Source: Thunnus maccoyii (lineage: Eukaryota; Chordata; Actinopteri; Scombriformes; Scombridae). Taken from it: 64,000 nucleotides of DNA. The DNA lies in contig NC_056544.1 of assembly GCF_910596095.1 (NCBI RefSeq), positions 10,029,155 to 10,093,154 of the forward strand. Reading direction: 5' to 3'. The notes below the pieces were generated by a model. It was given only the letters and a program-made list of their open reading frames with translations. It had not been told where the DNA came from and did not search any database. Positions 24,236 to 35,885 of the stretch are shown here, in pieces (the stretch's first letter is position 1; every line of letters begins with the position of its first letter). Made by a program: the position numbers and the translations under genes.

Positions 24236-25770
24236 AATTGGACTAAATTTCCTGTTCTAAGTGTTTTAAATTATAACCTTCATTTCAATGTCATTTTGAC
24301 AACCATGTTTTCAACAAGCAACAATTTCTACACGTGGTCAAATTTCTTGACAAAAGCCTTTAGAAATAAACTTCTTTTATATCATTTTATCACATAGGTT
24401 TAAACAGAGATGTTACCACAGTGATTGCAGCTGATTTACTTCTGCACTCAGTTCACCTAGAATCTGTTCAAATCACACCTACATAGTCCTAATGAAGCAG
24501 GTAAGATGACATTTTGAGTGTTAAACCATTAATAAATATTAACTAATGCTGTGTTTTTTAACTTTAACTTTGAATGATGCTTATTTATCCATTAATATTT
24601 AATGTTATAGAGAAATACTCAAGATTTAAATCTGAGTTTTCAGGGGGTTGTTGTATAGGCATTTCCTCACGAACACAAAGCAGCTGGAATCATGCTGAAA
24701 AAGCGAGCTAGTTCAAAGAGAGTGAATTCAGGTTTGACCTGATTCTATACACCCTGTTATCTCCCTTAAAATGTCAAGTACCTGAATACGCTGATCAGGG
24801 CATGAAAGTACTTATAAATATTATGTCCTTCAGTCCTAGAGATTAGAATTTCCATTTCAGGCGAAAAAGCCTCTGGAAAGCCAAACATCACATGCTGAGT
24901 GTAGAAAACTGGAAAGGTTACTGAGCCTTATCTGCAATTATGCAAAAACACAGAGATTGGCCAAACCCATATTCATTGGTACAAAGGGAATCTACAATGC
25001 ATTGATGTTGCTTACAGCATTCTCCTCTCAGATGCAGATGTGTAGCATACAGCACATCCTACAGGAGAATACAGGCTAGAACAGCTGACTATACACAAGT
25101 CACACCTCGTCATGTTTTGTATTATCAATGCAGGTGATTAAACTTTAAAAAGATTTTTAAAAAAACAAACAATAGAGATTACAAATTAACATTTTTTAAA
25201 TTTGGTTTTAATTCAGGAGTTTCTCATTTGCACACATTATATGGGGAACGGATTAGACACACGCAAGGGTTTTATTTGAACCATGTAAATGCATTTAGTC
25301 TCCAACACTGTACAAATAAATATCTCCAAATATGTATTTCATCACTCTCTTTCACCTTCTTCTTCTATCAGCTCCACTGACATGGAGCTGCTAAAATGTT
25401 GACAACTCCACTTCTGCACTCATTGTGTCAACTGTTTCATTGTCAGCATGTGTTTTTTTTTGTTTGTTTGTTTGTTTGTTTTTTCTGGAGAAAGAAAGAT
25501 GAGGGACAAGAAATGAAAATTTGATACACAGGTCACATGGAAGAATCTGCTCTCTTATCTTTTCATCAACACCTGGGAGTATAAATAGTTTAGTTTAAAA
25601 ATAATGGCTTTCATCTTCAATTACGCCTCTGAATATTCAATATGAGAGCAATGGTGCCCCCTTGTGTAAAATATAATTAATAGTCTAATAGTGATGTGCA
25701 TACATGATAGATTCTAATAAAATCTGAAGATCCCCTCTATGACAGGCTCTGAGGTACATATGTTATCTGA
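24236..25770. other. Intergenic, no gene recognised
   Basis: AT-rich sequence with a (TTTG)n run near 25458-25483. It lies beyond the predicted poly(A) site of the transporter gene on the - strand. Confidence 0.4.
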
Positions 25771-25775
25771 ACATT

Positions 25776-25892
25776 TTTATTCCACAGTCGTACTCTTTCC
25801 TCTGCAGTAAACTTATACTGATTCTCTCAGAAGTGAAGGGCATTCATGCTGTCTGTCTTTAGCCTCTCCGGCTCTTCAGACAAACTGCAGCT
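25776..25892 (-). other. Short 3'UTR and poly(A) signal of the MFSD8-like gene
   Basis: On the - strand an AATAAA (complement of TTTATT at 25776-25781) lies about 110 nt past the stop codon, which would give a very short 3'UTR. A longer UTR using a later signal cannot be excluded. Confidence 0.5.
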
Positions 25893-28800
25893 CTATCCTC
25901 CGTTGTCACAGCTCTGGGCGCACTGCACTGCCCTGGGCTCAGTCAGACGGTCGTAGGACAGCACCGTCATAACCTGTAAAATGTACAGCATGATATCGCT
26001 TTAGAGAATAGAGAGCTCCAAGCAATAAGAAGAGGCCATCAAAGGCGTGCTGAGTTAAAGGAATACTATGCAGGATTTGTCAGTTTGAATGCTGTGTGTT
26101 TGTAAAGTTGGCCTCTCCTCCCCGGCTCAACAAGCGAGCGAGAGACAGAGAGAGAGAGAGAGAGCACAGTGGTGGTCGAGCGAGCTAGAGAGTGAATGAA
26201 GAGAGGGAGCAGCACTGGCGAGAACAAAGCCGTGAATCAGATAAATAAAACATTATTTTCTTATTGTTTCATGGTGGTTACATTCTAAAGCACAAATAAA
26301 TACGCCCACATCTCCGCACAACCCTGCAGGAAGGTGCCGTATTGCTGGATTTTGTGTGAATTTAGAGCTTCATCCTGTGGCCTCTCTGCTCTGTGTGTGT
26401 GTCGCTCAGCCTCGCCTTCCGTCAAGCAGACACACAGACCTGCAGCTCTTTATACATCCGTGACACAGAGACAGAGGGCAGAGCGGAGCAGAGGAGAGAG
26501 ACGGAGACAGTGATGTAACCTGGTCTCTATGCTACGAGTCCCGACCTCACACCTGCGTGCTGTTATTAGCTAGAGGCTACACACCCACTGCCCAAAGGTT
26601 GATGCCAAGAAGATGTCCTGAATACTTAAATAATAAGAAAATACAGGCAGAGGGAAGGGTTTCTTCAGATAAATACACCACCACACAATTCTAGTGGGTC
26701 ATAAGTGATGATTGAGAGGGATTATTTTTGTATGAGTCTGTACATTGTTTTTTAGGAAAATCCTGCATAGTATACTTTTAAGGATTTTATAAGCAAGCGC
26801 ACCCCTGAAGCTACTATTTTTCAATTTGGGAATGGGGGAAAAATCAGTTTTCTTAAGCCAGTTTTGATTGGTTTCTAATAGAAAATGTACTTATAGGGTA
26901 GAAAAGTAGAAGCATTGAGATAATGTTTTAATTATGTCAGTTCCAGCTTCTTCACACTATTAAAATTAACTCAATAGTTAAATATTTTGAGAAATACACT
27001 TAGGGGAGAACCAGGACAAAAGTAATACTTTTCAGATAAACGTCATTTTTAACATTACAGACAGGTGCTATTTTGTACAAATGTGGAACAACTTCGGTAT
27101 AATTTGACTTTGACTGGAACTTGCACATTGTTACTTTCGACCCCGTCGATGATGAAGATGACATTGCTACTGTAGAGGGACTAAAGAGACACCTGTTAAA
27201 ATCATGACTGTGACACATGAAACAATAAACACAACTTGTCATTTAAAAAAATTCACCACGAGTGAATTTACTTACCGTCATCAGGTAAAACTCTGTGAAA
27301 GTATCCACATGATTTTTTGCGGTTCTGGTAAGTGTTGCGTGCTGACACAGTTAGACATATCAAACTTGTATGGGCTCTGAGAAAATTACTGTGTTACTTT
27401 CGACCCAGTTCTCCCCTATTTACTTTCTTGCTGAAAGTTAGATGAGAAGATTCAATACCACTGTCATATCTGTCTGTTAAATATGAGGCCATGGCCAGGA
27501 GATGATTGGCTTAGCTTAGTATAGCAAAAAGACTGGAATCAGAGAGAAACAGCGAGTCTGGCTCTGTCTGAGAAGTAAAACCAGACTATCAGCACCTCTA
27601 AAGCTCACTAAATAACATATTACATCTGGGTTGTTTTATCTGTAGAAAAGGCAAAATGTAAAAATAACAATTTTACATTGATGACAGAACTCTAGCTTTT
27701 CATCTTTACATTTGGTTTTTTGTTCGGATTAAAAAACAAGATATAAGCTTAATAATGAGCTTTAGAGGTGTGGCAGTCTGATTTTGTTACCTTTGGACAG
27801 CAAGAAAGCAAATAATCATGTTCCCCAATATTTCAAACAATACCTTTAATTCATGTTAGCAATTTTCTATCTGTTTGATGCTATGAAATAATATAATGAG
27901 CTGTATTCTACTCACTGTGATCATTATGAGGAGAGCTAGCATCATGCCCAGCATTATGTATAAATTATTGGTCAATCCTCCAGCCCACAGAGGACCCAAG
28001 ATGGTGGCCAAGCCCCCAACTGAGCGTCTGACACCTTGGCTGAATCCTTTTGGTGACACATCACAAAGAATTAAAGCTTATTTCCCTCATGTCCAAACAT
28101 TAAAATATGGTTTCAAAGTACTGTATGTATAACCGTTTCTTTATATCAAATAGCAGTCTGTTGTTTTAATATGTTGAAACATGCAAAAGGTGCCATGATA
28201 AAATGAGCCAACCTTGTGTTTTTTCTGCAGTGACTTTGGAGAAGAGAGACACCTGAGACACGGCCACAAAGGGAAGCCCCAACAGCTGCAGAAACACTCC
28301 GATGATGAAGGCCGACAGCTCCCATCCATAACCACCTGGCAGGGACCGAAAGATAATACTGAGGTTTTACTGAATCACAATAGTTTGCCCCAAAATTATA
28401 TGGATTACAACACTGCACAATGATATTTACAGACTGTCATCTAACCCAATCTCTCACATATGATTAAGATTCATAAGATTCATATATTTGGTAAAACACA
28501 GCTATTCAATTAGTTTTTGTTGCTTTTTATTTATGGTACATAATGATAATGTATCAGAGTATATGTGACAGATCATACTTCAGTTATCAAGCCTCTCTTC
28601 TCTTGGTTTTTAAGTTCCTTCCACAAATGAGTTGGCACCACCAAAGATAGCTCTATCTGAAGACGAAACCACTGCCAAGCTGGCAGCCACTAGATTTTTG
28701 TTCTCTGCTGCTTTGCATCATGCACATGTTTGTGTGAATTTGTGCCCACTCAAAATGTTGGATGTTCCCGTCTAAGCTGGAAGCCTATAATCTTATTATC

Positions 28801-31800
28801 AAAATGCAATTTCACCAATCAAACATGTTTCTTAGTGGTCCAAATGAAAATAATTTTTTGCAGGTATCTCCCCTTTTAGGTTTTGTTTCTTTGTTTGGCT
28901 GTTTTAACTGTAACTGTAACAAATAGCAAACAAATGTAGGATATGCTTTAACAAATAGCATTTTTGTCTAATTAGATTACTGTAATCCTTTTATATGTAC
29001 TCAGGCACTCCCTGGCTCCAGCACCTGTCACTTGTAATCAGAGCGATAAACGTGACGAGCTGCAACAGACGCAGGCCAACATGAACATACAGGATCCAGT
29101 TTGCCTGTATGATCTCCTGCTGGCCTGCGAGAGCTAAGCGATATCATTTACAGAGCACAGTCAATTCAGCCAGTGTGTAACCCAATATTGGCTCCGCTGT
29201 GCTCTATACACCAACACCAGCCTCACAGAAAGGATCTGGCACAGAAATTGATGCGTTTTTGAGCCTGTGTGTACCTTTGCATGAGTGTGTCTGTTTGTGT
29301 GTTTGTATGTGTCCCGGGCAGGGTAGCACCTCGAGGTTTGCAGAGGAAGATGAGGCACCAGATACAGGCGGCGCAGCAGATGACCAGGCCCACGGCCAGC
29401 ACGACGCGGTCCGCCACCTTCCTGCTCAGCCAGCGCACAAAGAAGAAGCCCAGGATGACCTCCACCCCACACAAGCTGTACATCAGGCTGTTGCCCAGCT
29501 CACTAAAGCTGAAGTAGCGCTGCGTCAGAGGAGTCACCATGGTCTGGGGGGTTTTAGAAAGATGTTTGCAAGGTCAGTCAGTTAGATAAAGTGATTCAGT
29601 CAGTGGTAGAAGAGGAGAGACTCTTATTAGAGCTGAAATGAGCACCTTTTTAAGTCCTTCAAATGTTTCACTCAGGCCAGATCAAAAGAATTGTTCTGTT
29701 TTGATATTAAAGTGATTTTACAATCCAGGTCAGCACTGTGCGACTATCCAGTCACCACGATTTAATGAGAGGAGAGAAGGTGTCTTCACTCTTCATGTTC
29801 AGGACACAGAGACTGATTAGGTTCACTTGTTACATCAGTTTTACCCTGAGTATTAAATGATACTTGATTATATTCTAACAGAGCAGGTCTTTCCAGGTAA
29901 GGCCCAGATTGATGCAGTGTGGAAGAAATCCAGGGTAAAATAGTTTGACATTGTGTGAAATGTTTGGAAACTCTGGCTGATGGATCTCAACGGTGGCTGC
30001 TCTCACCTCCAGCGCTGTCTGATTGAAGAGAGTGATGAACTGAGCCGTGAGGAGTACAACCACCTCCTCTCTCAGGAACTCTACAGAGTGAAAGACAGAG
30101 AGATATACTGGATAAAACCAGAAAACCAAAGAGAAAACCCATAAAACGAGCTCAAGTGGCACCAATAAATTGAAAGTTTCAACTGGCAAGCTATGTTGAG
30201 ATAAAGAAGTTTAAAGAGAAATGAAAACTTGGACTATCTGAAAGTAATGTCAAGATTGAAAGAGGGAGGTGTGACGAATCCTGGCTGGTTGGTCATGTTG
30301 ATCCTCTGGTTCAATAAACTGTCTATTTCTTTTGGAAGAGATAAGTGAGAGTTCTGCTTTTTTCTTATGTTCAAAACATGATAACACAGAAAAAATTTTT
30401 TTTTAATGAATTCCAAATTTTGATACCAGCTTTTTTCTGGAACAAAATCTCCATTATGGACTTGGAGAGGAGGAAAAATGAGCTGGGCTTGCTGCTAAAT
30501 TTGGAAGTATGTGCCAGATGGCTGGAGGAATGGCTCAATATTACAGTGTGTGATCTTCTATGGTTCAGTTATCAGTGTGTGATCTACTATGGTTCAGTTA
30601 TTAGTGTGGTGCACTATTATTTATGAGATTTAATTTTAGTAAGCCACTGCATGCGCATGTGTGCATAAATACAGAGGCCCGTGGACATGTTCTTTGAAGG
30701 TAAATAAAGGTTATGTGTTTTAATATTTATTATATGGGTTTAAAGGGGACCTCAAATAATTTAGTATTGTATTTCCTTAAAGTTGGAGGCCTTGCAGAGA
30801 CAGATTAGAAGAAAAACAAAGCAGAGGCTGAGATATCCTGACTTTTAGCGTCTAGAAATTGGTCAAGCTCCAAAAAGACTGGGTCCTATATTTCCCAGAG
30901 TATTTTCTTCAGATCCTCCCTGCCTGGTAAACACCCACAACTCCATGCCCCTAGTTTGTAATTCAGACTTTCTGTTAAAAATGTGTAACTCCAACACTGA
31001 AGGCTCCTCCAGAACTGAGCAGTACACCTCATGAAAAGTAATCTAATCTTCATCTGTAAAACTGGTGGAGTAACACTTTTAACTTCAAAATATTTTTTGT
31101 ATAACCCATTAAAAAGAAATTTGTATAGTGGCTAAAAACAATTTTACAGTGTGTTATTTAAAGCATTATTAACTGTACACATGTACAAATGGCAGGTTTA
31201 AAACCATTCATAAATGTGTTGAAACCACCTTTCATTACATATGATAAGAATTATGTTTTACTTAAAAAAAGCATTCATTAAAGGAACAATTCAACATTTT
31301 GGAAAATATTCTCACTCACTTTCATTCTGAAAATTAGATGAGAATTTTGATACCACACTCATATGAGTCGGTTAAATATGAAGCTACAGTCAAGAGCCGG
31401 TTAGCTTAGCTTAGCACAAAGACTGGAAACAGGGGGAATCAGCTAGCCTGGCTCTGTCAGCGGTTAAAAAATCTACCTAGTGTATTTCCTAAAATGTCAG
31501 ACTGTTCCTTTAAACCATTATTAATTGTTTGTATACTTATTAATGCTAATAAGAAATACTGACCCAACTCAGACCCAACGCTTTGGCAACAGTGTGACTT
31601 TCAACTGAGAAAAATAGGGGTAGAGGGAAAAAAACATTTGACACACTTGTATAATTCTCCTTCCTTCCCAAAAATAAAAAATAAAAAAAAATCTCACAGC
31701 TTTTACTTGTGTTTTTTTGTGCTCTGATCAGGAATAGAAAAAACTGAATGAAAGAAAGTGAAAGATCTGCTTGAGTTTCAAAGGTTCCTCACCGATACAC

Positions 31801-33779
31801 AAAAAGTCAGGGAAGATCAATAATTCAGGAAAGCGAATACCAGGCACACTGCTAACAGCCAACAGACACCGCTACAGTATGTGCAAGAGCTGCAGACATC
31901 CTCCAGTTTTGCTCTGGAGTTTCTGGTGTTGTAGATTTTCTTCAAAACAAAAAGGAATCAATAAGACGAATGTTGGCCACATTACCAATTCTGTCTCCAT
32001 TTCATCCACAAGTCAACCACAGCAAGCAAGTCAATAAAAAAGGAAGTCTGTTATCCATCCCTTTGCCACATCTTCAAAGAGTGAGAGAATCGATACCAAG
32101 GTTTGACACGTGCACACAAACACACACACACACAGTTTGGAGACTAACAAAGTACAGAAAAAGTCAGTCAATAGCGGCACACAATCACTGCTTGCATCCT
32201 ATGTAAATTTACTATGACACTAATCCAATAAGACATCTGACATCACATATATACACACAATCTGACATAAAACAGACATATACACACAGGTCCAATCAAT
32301 ACATGGGGAATCTGATCTGACATGCCACACACCAATCCACAGAGAGACCTGGAGCATTGACAGTGTGTGTGTGCATGCGAGAAAATCAATAGAGCAGATA
32401 CGAAACATGTGCATTGGCAGTGACACCTCATCCTACCTGAATCCCACAAACAGGGCAGAGGAAAGCTGACAATCATTGCTTAGGACAGGCAGTCAAACCT
32501 CCTCACTCACCTCTGCTGGCGCTGAAGTTTTTGAAAGGGTTTGAAACCGCCGAGGCGCCGTGGAAGGGCTGCATTTCAGATGAGGCGGAGGTCTCCGATT
32601 GGTCGGAGATGACAGCTCTGTAGGTGTGCACCGGCTCTTCGTCGGACCCCATCAGCGGCATCTCCTCCTCATCCTCCTCCTGTTTCATCTCCATCATCGC
32701 CGCTCCCCCCTCTGTGGAGCTGATGGGTGGTACATCCCAGTACATAGCCAGGACAGCAAACTGGAGCAGCACCCACAACAGGCACATGAAGATCTGAGAA
32801 AAAAAAGTGCCCTTAAATATTTTATAAGTTAACAGCCAAAAAAAGAAAGTTCTTTTTACAATATCAAAATACCAGAAAACTATCTGGAGAGAGAGACTAT
32901 GAGTGCTCAAAGAATAATATAACCTGCCACAGTGAAATCAAGAGAGACGTGCAGTGTCAAATTATGTGGAAAATGGAAGTAGGCGTAGAGTTGCTTTGTT
33001 ATATCTCATTTAAGCTACATCCGTGCTACAGGTGTTTTATTCAGAAAGACTCATGAGACGGAAATAGATCGATACAGGTTGTTACGGGCCTGAGTATCGC
33101 TGCAGGTGTTTTGTATTCCTCTTACTCTGAAGAGAACAAAGAAAAAAATACATGAGTGCAGAAAGAGGAGCGACTATTTCTGAAGATTGTTTCTGTATTC
33201 ATGAGGCTTTCGGAGAACCTTAGATTACTGATTATCTGGATGCTGTTACCCCAGGAGACGTATACTTGTTCACAACAAAGGGCCCCAGTTTGAAATCACA
33301 CAGCCTCAGGAACAGGTTGAACGCCGGCCCTGGAGAGACAGGAGGAAGCACTTTGAAGAGGAGATGGAATAAAAACAGAAGATGTGGATACAGTAGCCTC
33401 CACCTTAGTGATTTTATTGAGTGTCTCCTGCTCACAGTTGAAACTAAACATCAAAGAGGACATCACAAAATTCTTCCAAAATTCTTGGTGTCTGATATTT
33501 TTCAGAAGCCAGAGGAGGTAGAGAAATGACACCAGTCTCACTGACCGACAAGGAGGCCGGCTTGTCGACACGCCATGATGGCTGCGAAGATACCCGCTCG
33601 CTCCTCTGGCCGAGTGCTCCGAGTCAGGAAACCAAAGATGGAGGAGCCCGCTCCTGCACCGATACCTGAGAGGAAAACAGCATCCTTCTGTTTCACCTTC
33701 ACACCTTCCACACATGCTGATATAGTGCATGTTTGGGTGTTATTTCACTGCATGCATGCATGTATGTATGTGTGTGTGT

Positions 33780-33836
<57 letters not shown>

Positions 33837-35885
33837 CTGCTACAAGCCGACTGCACAACAACAGCCACTTTGAATATCCAAGAAAATACATGAAGTTTCC
33901 TGAGGACAAATAAAAATGAAAATCATGTTTGGGAAACAAAATGCTTCTCAGGTGTGAAACAAATGCTTGACTTGAAGGTTGTATCCAAAAATTGTTTTTA
34001 GCAATGCTGGCGGCGTGACGGTCCAACAAGTGGGTCCACTGATTTGGTCCAGACTGAAATATTTCAACAAAACAATTGGATGGATTGTTATGAAATTATG
34101 TACACACACTCATGTCTCCCTCAGGATGAACAGTGATAACTATGGGGACCCCTTAACTTTTCATCTACTGCCACCATCAGGTCAAATTTTTAATTTGACC
34201 AATATTTCCATTTATGCCTTTATTTAGTGTTAATTACCAAATGTTAGTATGCTAAATTGCTAAACTTGATGGTGACCACAGTAAAAACTATAGCTGCTAC
34301 ACATCAGCATGTTAGCATCGTCAGTGTTAGGGTGTTAGCATGCTGGCATTTGCATTTAGCAAACACCAACATGTCTAAGTATAGCTAATGTATGTATTAT
34401 AGGAACTGGATGTCAGACGTGTTCAATCATTTGCCTGGCACATAAGCCAAAAAAGTTTTCTAGCTTCCTGGTTTCCTTCCCAGTTGTGCAGCCCACTGAA
34501 TATGTGCAGCAAGCTTTTCTAGGCTCCAGGAAAGTTTTACAAACAAAAAACCTTCATGGATTGAAAATTCATCATAAAAAGAGTAATAATTCATCTTATA
34601 TGCAGTTTGAGGGAAAAAATTGGAAAAAAATTGGCTGCAAGGCTGAGTGGCGTTGCTGAATCCAGTTTTTTTAATACATCCATGATATAATATAGCCTCA
34701 CAGAGCTGCTAGCATGGCTGTAGACTCTTGTTACTAACTTTAGTCTACTGGTGTGTTTGCTAAGCTGTAGTGTTGCCCAAATGTCTTGTAAGCATTATGT
34801 CTTCTTTTTTTAACCTCAATTTATCTCTACAATGTATTGTAAAAAAAGAAAAAAAAAAAAAAGTATACAGTGTAGAATTCATGGTCACTAACTGAAAGGT
34901 AACTATGTGAAGATTATCAGTTATTGAGGGTAACTGGACTTGGTTGAAGATGAAGATGTTTCAGCCCTCATTCAAGGGGCTTCTTCAGTTCTAACTGACT
35001 GGTAGGGAGTTGCAGATATTTAACCTCTGTGGGGTCGTTATCAAGGTTATAGATACCACTTGGTTCGTTAGTGCTCCTGGCTGTTGTAGTGTTGTTGTAG
35101 GTGAAAGGTAACCACTATCATGTCTTGCTCAGGCTGCCAGATGAAAGAAATGACCTGACATTGTTTTTATTTTGCCATCTAGAGCCATTTATAATCCTCT
35201 TCATTGACTTACCATTATGGTATGGAGTGAATAGTAAATAAGTAAGTGAATAATTTCTGACGAAGCCCAAATAGGAGCTACAGACTTTCACATAACAGAC
35301 AAACATACAGTCATGCCAGTGTCTTCTAAAATCTGACCCTTTTTGTCATGTGATTTGTCTTGTGGTTCGGCGACTCACCGACAATCTCAAAGAAATTGGA
35401 GAACAGGATGATGGACTTCGTAGTTTTGCTCCGGTCTGACCAGACCCCAAACAGCGGGCCCGTGAGCAGTCCGCTCAGACTGAACGCAGACAGACCCAGA
35501 CCCAGGAAGTATGGAGGGGCCTCCAAAATCTGGAGATACCTCCATATTGTTGGCAGAATGACAGCTGAGACCATCAGAAATGGATGGAGGAGGATAAGTG
35601 TGGAGGAAAGAAAACCAGGGGGGAGGGAGGGGAGAAAATGACATGCCTCATTTACCCACAGCAAAATATATTTCAATTAAATCTGATGCGATATCCTCTG
35701 TGATGTGAGCACACAGCCAAAAATGCCGGGCAGATTCTTATTCCAGTCTGCTCTAATGAGACCATTATCTCATGTCTTCAAGTCTATAAAGCTGTCATAA
35801 TGAACTTACCGTACTCTATGCCGCTCAGCATAAATATCAGTCCAATGGTTAGAAAAGTTAGATTCTTCTTTTGGTGATTATCCAT
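25893..35885 (-). CDS. mfsd8l: MFSD8-like (CLN7-like) major facilitator superfamily transporter, 11 coding exons
   Basis: Predicted multi-pass endolysosomal MFS transporter; substrate unknown. Exons (5' to 3', - strand): 35810-35885, 35379-35564, 33837-33899, 33546-33665, 33250-33329, 32511-32793, 30007-30080, 29330-29543, 28213-28335, 27916-28046, 25893-25973. All have GT-AG borders and join in phase to 476 codons plus TAG. Landmarks: AVILPTIWRYL in TM1, a motif-A-like GVWSDRSK at about 65-72, GIGAGAGSS at about 109-117, TMVTPLTQRY at about 295, and GFSQGVRRSVGG at about 407, each aligning with the corresponding part of MFSD8. A long acidic loop (about 197-269, containing DEEEMPLMG) separates the two six-helix halves. 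The N-terminus is short and lacks the EPLL dileucine of true MFSD8, so I call a paralogue. The ATG at 35885 (AAAATGG context) is preferred; an in-frame ATG at 35993 would add 36 residues. Divergent from kcnmb3. Confidence 0.92.
26055..26781. mobile_element. Non-autonomous DNA transposon (ACTATGCAGGAT family) in the last mfsd8l intron
   Basis: Left end TTAAAGGAATACTATGCAGG and right end CCTGCATAGTATACTTTTAA are imperfect terminal inverted repeats. The interior contains a GAGA run and several short direct motifs but no transposase frame. It occupies much of the intron between the last two mfsd8l exons. Confidence 0.85.
26967..27849. mobile_element. TTAAAGG/GCTTAGC-family MITE, split by a nested element
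   Basis: The family's ATTTTGAGAAATACACTTA start, the GCTTAGCTTAG...AAAAGACTGGAA core and the CCCCAATATTTCAAACAATAC-type end with CCTTTAA are present. The copy is interrupted near its left end by another inverted-repeat element at 27001-27418. All of it lies in the last mfsd8l intron. Confidence 0.8.
27001..27418. mobile_element. Nested MITE with TAGGGGAGAAC terminal inverted repeats
   Basis: Left end TAGGGGAGAACC followed by AAAAGTAA; right end TTACTTTCGACCCAGTTCTC then CCCTA, the reverse complement apart from a few mismatches. It sits inside the family repeat described at 26967-27849, so it is the younger insertion. No coding capacity. Confidence 0.78.
28991..29124 (-). other. Candidate cassette or alternative terminal exon inside mfsd8l intron 8
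   Basis: On the - strand an acceptor-like CTCTCGCAG precedes an open frame that is in phase with the end of mfsd8l exon 8. It reads GQQEIIQANWILYV and on through a hydrophobic LLQLVTFIALIT stretch to TAA, about 44 codons. Exon 8 also joins exon 9 directly in phase with good homology, so this is either an alternative 3' end, a poison exon or a repeat fragment that happens to be open. Confidence 0.25.
31278..31513. mobile_element. Short TTAAAGG/GCTTAGC-family MITE in an mfsd8l intron
   Basis: Left end TTAAAGGAACAATTCAACAT, right end GTCAGACTGTTCCTTTAA, with AGCTTAGCTTAGCACAAAG and GACTGGAAACAGGGGG in the core. Same family as the elements at 6791-7392 and 26967-27849, but internally deleted. 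Confidence 0.85.
33769..33833 (+). repeat. TG microsatellite abutting the mfsd8l exon 3 splice donor
   Basis: On the - strand the intron begins GTAACACACACAC..., so the CA repeat starts three bases into the intron and runs about 60 bases. Confidence 0.95.
34008..34735. repeat. Dispersed repeat, copy 2 (CCAGACTGAAATAT family), interrupted
   Basis: Blocks shared with 10065-10655: CCAGACTGAAATAT, ATTGGATGGATTGTTATGAA, TTTTCATCTACTGCCACC, GTTAGCATGCTGGCATT and GCTAGCATGGCTGTAGACTC. An unrelated stretch of roughly 34404-34690 separates the last block. It lies in mfsd8l intron 2. Confidence 0.75.
34880..35110. repeat. Probable dispersed repeat fragment
   Basis: On the - strand it contains CTGAAGAAGCCCCTTGAATG followed by GGCTGAAACATCTTC, a phrase I associate with a common fish retroelement tail. 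No reverse transcriptase is present. Low-confidence family call. Confidence 0.4.

Noticed and set aside
33296-33730. 144-codon frame on the - strand
   Set aside because: It overlaps mfsd8l exon 4 in the wrong frame. The correct frame (GIGAGAGSS...) is the one homologous to MFSD8 and is spliced at 33546 and 33665.
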